Origin: an uncultured Clostridia bacterium
Lineage (GTDB): Bacteria > Bacillota > Clostridia > Christensenellales > Borkfalkiaceae
Assembly: GCA_934254825.1 (NCBI GenBank)
Contig: CAKQMB010000012.1
Location: 1-64,000 of the forward strand
Length of the DNA stretch: 64,000 bases
Reading direction: 5' to 3'
Below, piece after piece: positions 1 to 9,000 of this stretch. How positions within the stretch are numbered: position 1 is the first letter of the stretch; each line of letters begins with the position of its first letter. The position numbers and the translations under genes were made by a program. The notes under the pieces were generated by a model that saw nothing but the letters and a program-made list of their open reading frames with translations, was not told the DNA's origin and did not search any database.

Positions 1-101
1 GTGAGATAATTTATCCAGGGCGAGGGCATATCGTGACGGTGAAAAATAACTTCGTCCGCGCTATCGTTAAATTCGTAGTAAATTTTATAATCGTAACTCA
101 T
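1..101 (-). CDS. GH94-type glycoside phosphorylase, N-terminal fragment
   Basis: The minus strand reads from an ATG at 99-101 to the window edge, giving about 33 residues that contain SPWINYL. In GH94 phosphorylases (cellobiose, chitobiose and related enzymes) a PWINYL segment near residue 30 is a recognisable N-terminal signature, and the preceding acidic run followed by a HRHDMP-like turn fits. These enzymes split beta-linked disaccharides with phosphate in the cytoplasm. An AAGGAAA ribosome site lies 5-6 bases before the ATG. The gene leaves the window, so length, substrate and catalytic residues cannot be seen. It lies next to an AraC gene on the same strand and a divergent GH130 phosphorylase, which supports a phosphorolytic role. 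The family call rests on one short motif. Confidence 0.6.
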   Translation of the reverse strand, partial: MSYDYKIYYEFNDSADEVIFHRHDMPSPWINYL

Positions 102-203
102 TAGTTTTTCCTTTCTTATTTTTAATGGCGTTCTCTGTCTTTCGGGCTTTTATAAAAGATGTTAAAACAAGAAGAATTTTCTCGGTATTGCATCGATAAA
201 AAC

Positions 204-226
204 CACGATAATCGACTTATAGACGG
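204..226 (+). repeat. Dispersed motif AATCGACTTAT, copy 1
   Basis: The exact 11-mer lies at 210-220 within a longer match to GATAATCGACTTATAGACG. It sits in the spacer between the GH94-type gene and the 3' end of the AraC gene. See the finding on the dispersed motif. Confidence 0.6.
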
Positions 227-311
227 GTATATATTAAAGTATGCGCCGATTTTATCTCGGACGGAATTGCTTTTTATCGGTTGTACTCCGGCAATTTTTT
301 TATTGCGCTCT

Positions 312-1157
312 TCACGTCGTTTTGCGATATTTACTCGGCGTCACGCCGTATTTTTGCTTGAAATTGACATTGAATTGAGATAACTTGGCGTAACCTACGA
401 CGGAAGCTATTTCTATCACTTTAAGGTCGGTACTGTGTAGCAGATTTGCTGCGTATAGCAGTTTATAATCGATGAGGTATTTATGAGGGCTGACTCCGTA
501 ATTTTTCTTGAACAGCCTTGACAGTTGCATGCGGCTATAACCGAGTTCGCGGCAAAGAGTGTCTACGTTGTATGTCAAAAAGTCTTTGCTTTTCATCAAC
601 GCGTTCAGTTTGTTCTGCCAGTTCGCCAACACTGTGTGATCGCCTTCGATCAGATTTTCGAATAGCCGCTGCAAAATCAAAAGAGTTGCGCTGCACAGCA
701 GATCGTTGTACTTGTCGTATTCCGAGTTGTTCAGCAGGTTTACGCGGTGAATGGTGTTTTCTATTTCGGCAATAACATTCGGCGGGAGAGTAAGGCTTTT
801 TTTGCCGGAAATCATCAGCCTGCCGAACAGCCAGGGCGAAATGCCGTTTGCCAGTGTGTGCAGAGTGTTTTCTCTCGCGATCAGGTTAATATAACGTACC
901 TGCGGAGATTTCTTTTTTAATAAATGCGTATCGTGAGTGGTGGAGAAAAACACCGTATTCTTTTCGCATATTTCAACCGTTCCGTTGACATGATTGGCGA
1001 TCGTACCGTCGGTCACAATCGTAAACTCCCAATAGTCGGCATGACCGTGTTCGATGTTGAACGGGAACGTGTTGATATGGTAGGTATAAGACACGAGCGC
1101 TATTTTGTCGGTAATTTGTATGTTACTGTTATGCAGATTGAATTCTAACAGGTTCAT
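312..1157 (-). CDS. AraC-family transcriptional regulator
   Basis: A 281-residue protein with an N-terminal cupin-like sensor half and a C-terminal double HTH. The second HTH contains IEIASVVGYAKLSQFNVNF and the protein ends in the family-typical GVTPSKYRK. Such regulators sense a sugar and switch on adjacent catabolic operons, here most likely the divergent GH130-transporter operon and perhaps the GH94-type gene. The open frame extends far upstream to 1739, but that part is antisense to the GH130 gene and is not protein-like. I chose the ATG at 1157 because a strong promoter (1164-1192) has its -10 box six bases before it, so the transcript should begin at or near the A of the ATG. An in-frame ATG at 1175 lies inside that promoter. 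No Shine-Dalgarno sequence is visible. Confidence 0.85.
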   Translation of the reverse strand: MNLLEFNLHNSNIQITDKIALVSYTYHINTFPFNIEHGHADYWEFTIVTDGTIANHVNGTVEICEKNTVFFSTTHDTHLLKKKSPQVRYINLIARENTLHTLANGISPWLFGRLMISGKKSLTLPPNVIAEIENTIHRVNLLNNSEYDKYNDLLCSATLLILQRLFENLIEGDHTVLANWQNKLNALMKSKDFLTYNVDTLCRELGYSRMQLSRLFKKNYGVSPHKYLIDYKLLYAANLLHSTDLKVIEIASVVGYAKLSQFNVNFKQKYGVTPSKYRKTT

Positions 1158-1166
1158 AAGCCGATT
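1156..1166 (-). repeat. Dispersed motif, one-mismatch copy (AATCGGCTTAT)
   Basis: Read on the minus strand this is AATCGGCTTAT, one base different from the motif found elsewhere in the window. It overlaps the -10 box and the start codon of the AraC gene, so resemblance by chance through promoter constraints is possible. Confidence 0.35.
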
Positions 1167-1192
1167 ATACAACATATGCTTATTTTTTGCAA
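1164..1192 (-). promoter_or_regulatory. Sigma-A promoter of the first AraC gene (leaderless)
   Basis: On the minus strand TTGCAA (1187-1192), a 17-base spacer and TATAAT (1164-1169). The start codon begins six bases after the -10 box, so little or no 5' leader is expected. Confidence 0.75.
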
Positions 1193-1307
1193 GGTTTTTT
1201 ATATAAATGTTACAAAACAAGATGTTTATGTTGTATTTTGGTATAGAAATCGGCGAAGCGGATTGATACAATTTGCCCGATATGATGGAAAAGGAGCGAT
1301 TTACATT

Positions 1308-2336
1308 TTGAAATTCGACAGATATCCCGGCAATCCGATTTTGTCGCCCGAAAAAAGAAACCGATGGGAAAACTTCTGCGTGCTTAATCCCGCGGTGTGT
1401 TTCGACGAAAAAACAAATAAGTTTGTCATGCTTTACAGAGCGGGCGGCGACGATATCAGGCACAAGATTCGTCTGGGGCTTGCGACGAGCGACGACGGCA
1501 TACACTTCGAGCGCAGAAGCGACGAACCCGTTTTCGACGCGGACGATTACGAACCCGACGGAGGTTGTATAGAGGATCCGCGTATTGTTTGTATCGACGG
1601 GCGTTATTTTATCACCTACGCCGCGCGTGCGTTCGCGCCCGGGCGTTATTGGTTGCCCGATAAGCAGTTTAAAGCCGAGCGCGGCACATGGCTTGTAAAA
1701 CAACCCGAATGCAGTCCGCAATTCATTAAGGTTAATCATACGGTTACATATCTTGCATACACCGACGATTTTGTTACATACAAAAAACTCGGCCGTATCA
1801 CGGACAGCCGTCTGGATGACCGCGACGTGGTGTTGTTTCCCCGTAAGATCAACGGTAAGTTCGTGCGCATTTCCCGTCCGGAAGTTAACGACGAAAAAGC
1901 AATGTGGATAGCGTATTCTGACGACATAGTCGAATGGGGCAAAGGCGAGGTGTTATATCGCGGTACGGAAAGTTGGGAAGGTACGCGTATAGGCGCGGGA
2001 TGCCCGCCTGTGGAAACGGATAAGGGGTGGCTTCTCATTTATCACGGCGTAGACCCCGTAAGCGGTATTTACCGCGTGGGCGTTATGTTGCTCGATAAAG
2101 ATAATCCGTCGAAAATTCTCGCCCGCACAAGGCGGTTTGTAATGGAACCCGAGCTCGGCTACGAAACGAGCGGTTTATACAACGGTTGCGTGTTCCCGAC
2201 AGGCGTTGTGGAGCGTGACGGTACGCTTTATATTTATTACGGTTGCGCCGATAAATTCGTTGCGCTTGCAACCGTTAAAACGGCGGACCTCATCGAAGAA
2301 CTTTCAAAAGAAGAAAATTTAGTCGGAAACGACTGA
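1308..2336 (+). CDS. GH130 family glycoside phosphorylase
   Basis: A 342-residue five-bladed beta-propeller enzyme of the GH130 family, which phosphorolyses beta-mannosides and related oligosaccharides in the cytoplasm. The N-terminal FDRYPGNPIL, the RAGGDD loop and the IEDPRI motif, with the catalytic acid expected at about Asp90, are all present. The frame is open from 1176, but that upstream part is not conserved-looking. I chose the TTG at 1308 because AAGGAG lies at 1291-1296, 11 bases upstream, and the protein then begins MKFDRYPGNP as family members do. It is the first gene of an operon with a solute-binding protein 35 bases downstream, so the transported oligosaccharide is probably its substrate. 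Exact linkage specificity cannot be read from the sequence. Confidence 0.88.
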   Translation: MKFDRYPGNPILSPEKRNRWENFCVLNPAVCFDEKTNKFVMLYRAGGDDIRHKIRLGLATSDDGIHFERRSDEPVFDADDYEPDGGCIEDPRIVCIDGRYFITYAARAFAPGRYWLPDKQFKAERGTWLVKQPECSPQFIKVNHTVTYLAYTDDFVTYKKLGRITDSRLDDRDVVLFPRKINGKFVRISRPEVNDEKAMWIAYSDDIVEWGKGEVLYRGTESWEGTRIGAGCPPVETDKGWLLIYHGVDPVSGIYRVGVMLLDKDNPSKILARTRRFVMEPELGYETSGLYNGCVFPTGVVERDGTLYIYYGCADKFVALATVKTADLIEELSKEENLVGND

Positions 2337-2371
2337 AAAATAAATCCGGAATAATTTAAAGGAGAAAAAAG

Positions 2372-4117
2372 ATGAAATCAGTTTTTAAAAAGATTATGGC
2401 GACGGTAACGTTGTCTGTAATGTGCTTCTCGCTTGCGGCGTGCGGCGACGGCGGTCGCGAAAGTATCACGCCGGACAAAGTAAACAAATCCAAAACGCAG
2501 CTTTACGTCAAGTATTGCAACGGCGGATTCGGCCGTACATGGATAGATAAACTTTGCGAAGAATTCGAAGAAATGTACAAAGACGTATCTTTCGAAGAGG
2601 GCAAAACGGGCGTACAGATAATGAAAGACTTCGATAAGCGTAACGTCGAAGTCGGCAATATGCGCGGCAATATCAATAAAGTATTTCTGATGGAAGACAC
2701 CGATTATTACACCTTCCTTTCGAAAGATACTCTGCTCGATATAACCGACGTTATCACCGATTACGCGATAACAGGCGTCGATTCGAACGGCAAAGTCGTT
2801 AAGGAAAGCGGAGAAACGATCGAAAACAAAATGCTTGACGTTTATAAAAAGTTCTTCAACGTGGGAACGGAAACCGCGCCGAGATATTACGGCTTGCCGC
2901 TTTTCGAAACGTCTATCAATATCAATTACAACATAGATTTGTTCAACCGCAAAGGTCTTTATTTTGCGGAAGGACAGACCGCCGAAAACTTCACCGAAGC
3001 CGATTTTGCGGACGGAGATAAAATAGCGGATTTGTTCGATATGAGTAAGTCCGACGGCGCAAAGTCCTGGGGACCTGACAACAAAAAGGGAACTTATGAC
3101 GACGGTTTGCCCGCAACGTACAAGGATTTCCGCGCGCTTATGACGTATATGCAAACGGTCGGCGTGACTCCGTTCGTATGGAACGGTTACGAAATGGGTT
3201 ATCTTACCGGTCTTATCAACGATATGTGGGCTAACAACGAAGGCGCAGAGCAGATGATGCTTAACTTCACCTTCGACGGTACGGCAAAAAATCTTATCGA
3301 AATGGACGGCGACGGCAATATCGTCAAAGAAAACGGCGGATACAAGATGCTCGGCGATACCGTTATCGACGGCAGCAATTATTGGAAACTTCAACAGCAA
3401 AAAGGCAAATTGCAGGCAATGGAATTTGCCAAACTTATAATGACGGATATCGACGGACAGACCAATTATTACAGTAAATCTTTCGATAGCGGCTTTTTGC
3501 ACAGCAACGCGCAGGACTTCTTCCTTAAACCGTCCGACTACAATTATAGTAAAGACGTCGCTTTCCTTGTAGACGGCGGCTGGTGGTATAAAGAAATGGA
3601 TCAGCGTCAGGCGTTCGTAACCGAAGAACAGCGCCTTTCCTACAACTTCGGCGTTCTTCCGTTGCCCAAAGCCGACGCGAGCATGCTCGGTCAGCCGAAC
3701 ACCAAAGTCAGCGACCGTAAGTCCTGGATATTTGTAAACAAAGACATCGACGAAAAGATTATTCCGCTTGCAAAAGCTTTCGTCAGCTTCCTTCAAAACG
3801 ACCATGCGCTTGAAACTTACACGCGCTATACCGACGCTTTCCGCGCAATGAAGTACACCGTGTCCGAAGATACTCTCGCTCATATGAGTCCTTACGGCCG
3901 CAGCGTGAACGAAATGCGCACCGACGGCAGTACTGTTATTTTACCGTGGTTACCGCTTTCCGAAACTACGCGTCAGAATCTTTCTCTGATCAACTATCGT
4001 AAATACGGATTTTCGTGGTCATCGGTAGAGGGCAATCCGCTTATTCACTTCGAAGAAAATCCGGAACTTACTTACGAACAGTACTTCGAACAAGTATATA
4101 AATTCCGTAAAGCTTAA
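2372..4117 (+). CDS. Extracellular solute-binding lipoprotein (CUT1 sugar ABC transporter)
   Basis: A 581-residue lipoprotein. The signal peptide ends in the lipobox SLAAC (Cys near residue 24), so the mature protein is lipid-anchored outside the membrane. The body has the two-lobe layout of family 1 sugar-binding proteins, with a YYGLPLFE hinge-like segment near 170-180 and aromatic-rich stretches such as VDGGWWYKEM near 400. AAAGGAG precedes the ATG by a normal distance. It hands oligosaccharide to the two permeases that follow at 4260 and 5180. Its length is somewhat above the usual 420-550 residues. The sugar is unknown; the GH130 gene upstream suggests a beta-mannoside-type or related oligosaccharide. 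Confidence 0.9.
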   Translation: MKSVFKKIMATVTLSVMCFSLAACGDGGRESITPDKVNKSKTQLYVKYCNGGFGRTWIDKLCEEFEEMYKDVSFEEGKTGVQIMKDFDKRNVEVGNMRGNINKVFLMEDTDYYTFLSKDTLLDITDVITDYAITGVDSNGKVVKESGETIENKMLDVYKKFFNVGTETAPRYYGLPLFETSININYNIDLFNRKGLYFAEGQTAENFTEADFADGDKIADLFDMSKSDGAKSWGPDNKKGTYDDGLPATYKDFRALMTYMQTVGVTPFVWNGYEMGYLTGLINDMWANNEGAEQMMLNFTFDGTAKNLIEMDGDGNIVKENGGYKMLGDTVIDGSNYWKLQQQKGKLQAMEFAKLIMTDIDGQTNYYSKSFDSGFLHSNAQDFFLKPSDYNYSKDVAFLVDGGWWYKEMDQRQAFVTEEQRLSYNFGVLPLPKADASMLGQPNTKVSDRKSWIFVNKDIDEKIIPLAKAFVSFLQNDHALETYTRYTDAFRAMKYTVSEDTLAHMSPYGRSVNEMRTDGSTVILPWLPLSETTRQNLSLINYRKYGFSWSSVEGNPLIHFEENPELTYEQYFEQVYKFRKA

Positions 4118-4124
4118 AAAACAG

Positions 4125-4154
4125 CGCGCGTTCCCGAAAAAACGGAAACGCGCG
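4125..4154 (+). terminator. Hairpin between binding-protein and permease genes
   Basis: CGCGCGTT (4125-4132) pairs with AACGCGCG (4147-4154) around a loop, with further C-G pairs inside. There is no long T run after it. In sugar ABC operons such a hairpin often protects or partly terminates the mRNA so that more binding protein than permease is made. That role is inferred here. Confidence 0.5.
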
Positions 4155-4259
4155 GCATAAAATGATTTTCGTCGACCGCAGGCTTTTTGCCGATTTTAAC
4201 GCGATCTCTGCGGCGGGTCGAAATCGATCGGTTACAACCGACAAACGGAGCAAAACAAT

Positions 4260-5168
4260 ATGGCTAAACAAACGAAAACGGGGTTGATAAAAAACGGCGG
4301 AAGAGTATTTTATTATGTTATGATCGCCGTACCCGTTTTGCAATTTCTGATATTTTACGTCGGAGTCAACTTCAACAGTATACTGATGGCGTTTCAAAAA
4401 TACGACAATTCGAGCGGGAAAGAGATCATCTTCTGGAATTTCGATAATTTCAGACAGATATTTTCGCCTGCGATGACGGGCGATTTGCTGAAATGCTTAA
4501 AAAATTCGCTGATTTATTTTTGCGTGTTTTTCGTTAATATGCCGCTTTCGCTGTTGTTCGCTTACTATATGTACAAGCGGTATTTCGGTTCGCCCGTTTT
4601 CAAGCTCGTTTTATTTTTGCCGAGCATAGTGTGCGTAACCGCGCTTGTGGTATTTTATAAATATTTCGTCAACAACGGCATAGGCAGTATTATCGGCGAG
4701 AGTATCATAGGTCCGCTTTACAACCGCGCGCAGCAGCCGATATTGATATTGTTTTACGCAATGCTCGATATGTCGGTGAATATTTTGCTGTATATCAATA
4801 CGTTTTCACGGGTGTCGCCTGCCGTATTGGAAGCGGCGGAAGTGGACGGCGCAAACGAAATCAGGGCGTTTATCAACGTTATCGTTCCCGAAGCGTGGGG
4901 ATCGGTTGTGTCTTTGTTTATGGTGAGCCTTGCGGGTATTGCCACAAACCAGGCTTGTCTGTTTATGTTCTTCGGCTTCAACGCGAACGCCGAATATCAG
5001 ACGATCGGTTATTACCTGTTCAACCTTGTGCAGGACAAAGGTACGGGAGATCTGGAAATAATGTATCGTCTGGCATCCGCTCTGGGACTTGTGCTTACAT
5101 TGGTGCTTGCGCCCGTTGCGGTAATCGTCCGGAATGCGTTGCTTAAATACGGACCGAGCGAGGATTAA
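4260..5168 (+). CDS. Sugar ABC transporter permease, MalF-like
   Basis: A 302-residue inner-membrane permease with about six hydrophobic helices. The EAA cytoplasmic loop reads EAAEVDGANEIRAF followed by VIVPEAW, the site that docks the ATPase. It begins 142 bases after the binding-protein gene and is followed after 11 bases by its partner at 5180; the two should form a heterodimeric channel. A GGAG-containing ribosome site lies before the ATG. The paralogue at 42330 shares the FY/FxVNADSILMAFQ-type N-terminus (here FYVGVNFNSILMAFQ). No ATPase gene is in the operon. Confidence 0.93.
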   Translation: MAKQTKTGLIKNGGRVFYYVMIAVPVLQFLIFYVGVNFNSILMAFQKYDNSSGKEIIFWNFDNFRQIFSPAMTGDLLKCLKNSLIYFCVFFVNMPLSLLFAYYMYKRYFGSPVFKLVLFLPSIVCVTALVVFYKYFVNNGIGSIIGESIIGPLYNRAQQPILILFYAMLDMSVNILLYINTFSRVSPAVLEAAEVDGANEIRAFINVIVPEAWGSVVSLFMVSLAGIATNQACLFMFFGFNANAEYQTIGYYLFNLVQDKGTGDLEIMYRLASALGLVLTLVLAPVAVIVRNALLKYGPSED

Positions 5169-5179
5169 CGGAGGCGTAA

Positions 5180-6082
5180 ATGAAAAATATAAATCGTAAC
5201 CGCGCTTCCGGGCGCGCGATAAAACCTTTCGGATGCGTAATGTTTCTTGTGCTGGCGTGTTACACGGCGGCGATAGCCGTACTGTTTATATGGGCGCTTA
5301 TGTCGTCGTTCAAATCCGAGCTGGATTTGTTCAACAGACCGTGGAGTTTAAAAGCCGACTGGTCGGCTGAAAGCTGGGCGAACGTTTTCAACAGACTCGC
5401 AAGCAAAAAATACGTCGACGGCGAGATAAGGTATGTGTTTTTCGAAGAGATGTTCTTCAATTCTTTTCTGTATTCCGCGGGCGGCGCGTTGGCGTCGACC
5501 CTTTGCACGGCGATCATCGCGTACTGCGTGGCGAAATACAAAGGACCGCTGTCCACCGTTATTTACTACACGGTGGTGGTAACTCTGATTTTACCCGTCG
5601 TAGGAAATCTGGCTTCCATGCTGAAAATTACCAAGGCGCTGAAATTTTACGACAGCATCGCGGGTCTTTGGGTAATGAAGTACGGCTTCAACAATATGTA
5701 TTTCTTTATCTTTTACGCCGCGTTCGAAAAAATCCCCTGGGAATATTCCGAAGCCGCGCTTATCGACGGCGCGTCGCATTTCAAGGTGTTTTTCAGAATA
5801 ATACTGCCGCTTGTCGGCAATTTGCTCGGCACCGTATTTTTGCTTAACTTTATTTACTGCTGGAACGATTTCGAAACGGCATATATGTATTTACCCAATC
5901 ATCCGACAGTGTCGGTAATATTGTACACCGTAATCAACTCGGGCGGTTCGCTGGCGGTACAGGTTGACACGCCTACGCAGATCGCTACTGCGTTTGTGGT
6001 GTTTTTACCGATACTTGTATTATTTTGTATATTCAGAAACAAGATAATGTCAAATCTTACCGAAGGAGGTATAAAGGGCTAA
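5180..6082 (+). CDS. Sugar ABC transporter permease, MalG-like
   Basis: A 300-residue permease with six predicted membrane helices and the EAA loop EAALIDGASHFKVFFRIILP near residues 190-210. It has a GGAGG site five bases before the ATG and pairs with the upstream MalF-like protein. Its stop codon overlaps the start of the next gene by one base, so the secreted protein at 6082 is translationally coupled to the transporter. Confidence 0.93.
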   Translation: MKNINRNRASGRAIKPFGCVMFLVLACYTAAIAVLFIWALMSSFKSELDLFNRPWSLKADWSAESWANVFNRLASKKYVDGEIRYVFFEEMFFNSFLYSAGGALASTLCTAIIAYCVAKYKGPLSTVIYYTVVVTLILPVVGNLASMLKITKALKFYDSIAGLWVMKYGFNNMYFFIFYAAFEKIPWEYSEAALIDGASHFKVFFRIILPLVGNLLGTVFLLNFIYCWNDFETAYMYLPNHPTVSVILYTVINSGGSLAVQVDTPTQIATAFVVFLPILVLFCIFRNKIMSNLTEGGIKG

Positions 6083-9000
6083 TGACGAAAAAACATTTAG
6101 CGTGTCTGGCGCTTATGGTAACTATGCTTTTTGCCGTGTGCGGTTTTGTGTTCGTCGGGCAAGCCGCGGGACTGGACGGCGGTCAGGCGTTCGGTTACGG
6201 CGACGGCGCGGTTAAATATAAAACGGCGCAAAGCGACCCGGACAATTCGTCCGCAGGCAAAGGATTGTTGCTTTATTCTTACGATTCGGGCGCAACGGCG
6301 GACTTCGGTCTGCAACAAAACGGAACGTTTTTCGCAAAACTGAAATCCGTTAAAAATCCTTACGGAACGAAGGATATCGCGGCGTATTCGCTGGTGTTTG
6401 CCGATAAATCGAGCGGCAAAAGTTTTTCCGTACGCATAGCCGATTATACCGGTTATTCCGACGCGTGCGTGGAAGTGGGCGGCGACCGCGCGGGTATCAG
6501 ATATTTCGAAAGCGAATGGGCTGCGCCCGCGCCTTACGGAATGACGGCGTTGTTTAACAGCGAAGGCAATTACACTAAGTTTTCCGACGTGAATCCCGTT
6601 GAAGTTCAGTTCGATCCCGCGCAAATGACGGTTTCCGTCAAACTTGACGACGGCGCGATGCATTGCGTCTGGGACTTATCCAGGGAATATAACGACGGCA
6701 AACAATTTGTTCACGATCTGCCATATTTCGGCAATTACACCGTATCGGTGCGTTTTGACGAAATCGCCGTCAACGGCAGAGGAGACCTGATTGTGTACTC
6801 TTTCGGCGGGTACGCTTTCGATGCGGCGAAAGTCAATCGCACTCCCTCTATGTGCGTAAATATTTCGGCAAACGCAGTGGTTGGCAAAACTTATATCTTG
6901 CCGAAAGCCGAAGTTACCGATCCCGTTGACGGGCAGCTTTCCGCCGACGACGTAACCGTTGCCGTGTACGATAAAAGCGGCGCGCTTGTAAGCGACGATT
7001 ATGCGTTTACGCCCGAAAAAGCGGGAACGTATTACGTTTACTACGATTACGACAAAGACGGAATAAAACAAAGCGCATTTTACGCATTCGAAGCCGTATG
7101 GCAGAGCGACGTTAAAAACGGTCTCGACCTGCAAGGCGAGCTTGCCGAGGTTTCGGAAGTCGGCGTTTACTGCAAAACGTATATTCCCGCGGCGACGATA
7201 AATTCCACGCTTTCCGTCAAGGGACATTCCGTTCAGGCAAGCGTAAGGATTTTGCATAACGGAAAGATTGTTGACGGATACAACGGTATAAACGGCGGTT
7301 TTTATTATTCGTTCGAAAAGACGGGTAAGTATACCGTGGAATATTTCACCGAAGCGTTCGGGGAAGAAATAAGTTTCGCGAAGACGGTAAACGTTTCGGA
7401 TAACGTGACGGTCGTAAATGCGGACGATTTCGACGAAGTTTATCGCATAGGTTCGCAGATAAGCGTGCCGGGCGCCGAAGTGTATGTGGGCGGGGTAAAA
7501 ACGGACAGCGAGTTTACGGTCTTGTATCCCTCCGGTAAAGAGATAAAAGATAGAAACATAACTCTCGACGAAGAGGGCAGATACGTTGTAAGATACGCGT
7601 TCTCGCAAGGCGGAACGGAGCAGTTCGTCGAAAAAACGTTCTCGGTCAATCGCGCTTATGCCGATCTGTTCGACGGCGGTTCGTACGGCGCGATGACCTC
7701 GAATAACACCGTTAAAGGCGTTAAAGTCACGCTTACGAACAACAATACGATATCGTTTAACAAAATAATCGATTTGTCGAAGTATTCGTTCAACGACAAA
7801 CTGTCGGATAAATCGAAAAACAAACCGTTTATCAGAATTTTCGCGCAACCGCACAGTCAGGGCGTACCCGACGTTGACAGCTTTTTCGTCAAACTTACCG
7901 ACGCTCACAATCCGGATAACGCGCTTGTGATTCGTATGAAGTACGTCAGTTACTTCGGCAACGGCGTGTTTATCCGCGCCCGCAGCGAAACGCAGTCGAC
8001 GTATGTAGGCTATTGTTACGATTTCTTCACCACCGAGTGCGACGTGCATTCGGCGGCAATGCACGAAGAGGGCGGGTTCCAGAGTTATTTCAACATGTCG
8101 CATCAGTTCAACGAAACGAACTACGAAGACTTGTCTCTGCCGCTTTACTTCGATTACGAAAGCAGACAGTTATACAGCCGCCCCGCGTGGCTTACGGGTC
8201 ACGACGATCCTGCCGCGGGTTACACGGGCAATACCGGCAAGGAAATGCCCTGGCTCGTTTACGATTTCGACACTACGGACAAAGTTCTTTCCGCGGGCAA
8301 CAAGCCGTGGCAGGGCTTTACTAACGGCGAAGTATATATCAGTATGTACGCCAAAGGCATAAGCTCGACGGCAGATTTCTTCGTTACCGAAATCGACGGC
8401 AAGGATTTGTCGGAGCAGTATATTTTCGACGATATCGCTCCCGAAATCGATATCAGACTTCCCGAAGGCGAGATACCCGCGGCAAAGGTCGGCGGAAATT
8501 ACAAAGTGTTCGATTACGTCGTTACCGACAATCTTTCCAAGATCGTATACACGAACGTTACGGTGAAACACAGCGGCGGAAAACAATTCGCAATCGATAA
8601 AAACAACTGTTTCAAACCTAACGTAAACGGAACTTACACGATAACTTACACCGCGCGCGACGCGTTCGGCAACGAAACCGTAAAATCGGTGGACGTCGAA
8701 GCCGGGCGAAACGTACCCGCGATAGAGCTTGACGTAGATCAAGCCGAGATAAACGCGACTTACGGTCAGACTATAACTTTACCGGACGCTGTTTACGGCG
8801 GCGGTTCGGGCGGACTTAACCTGTCTGTCACCGTAACCTGCGGCGGCGAAATAATGCCCGTTAATTACGGCAGATTTGTCGCGAACGGGAAGGGCGAAGA
8901 GTATACGATAACTTATATAGTTACCGATTATGTAGGGCAATCGGCGGAAAAAACCGTTACGGTGCGCGCTCCGCGTTCCGACAAACCGTTATTCGACGCT

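Noticed and set aside
1158..1739. N-terminal extension of the first AraC frame
   Set aside because: It is antisense to the GH130 gene and upstream of the AraC promoter, so it is not translated.
2378..3883. A 501-codon minus-strand frame; also long ones at 6676-8103, 10392-11891, 39701-41221 and 45848-47329
   Set aside because: All are complements of clearly functional lipoprotein or surface-protein genes and show no domain or start signal.
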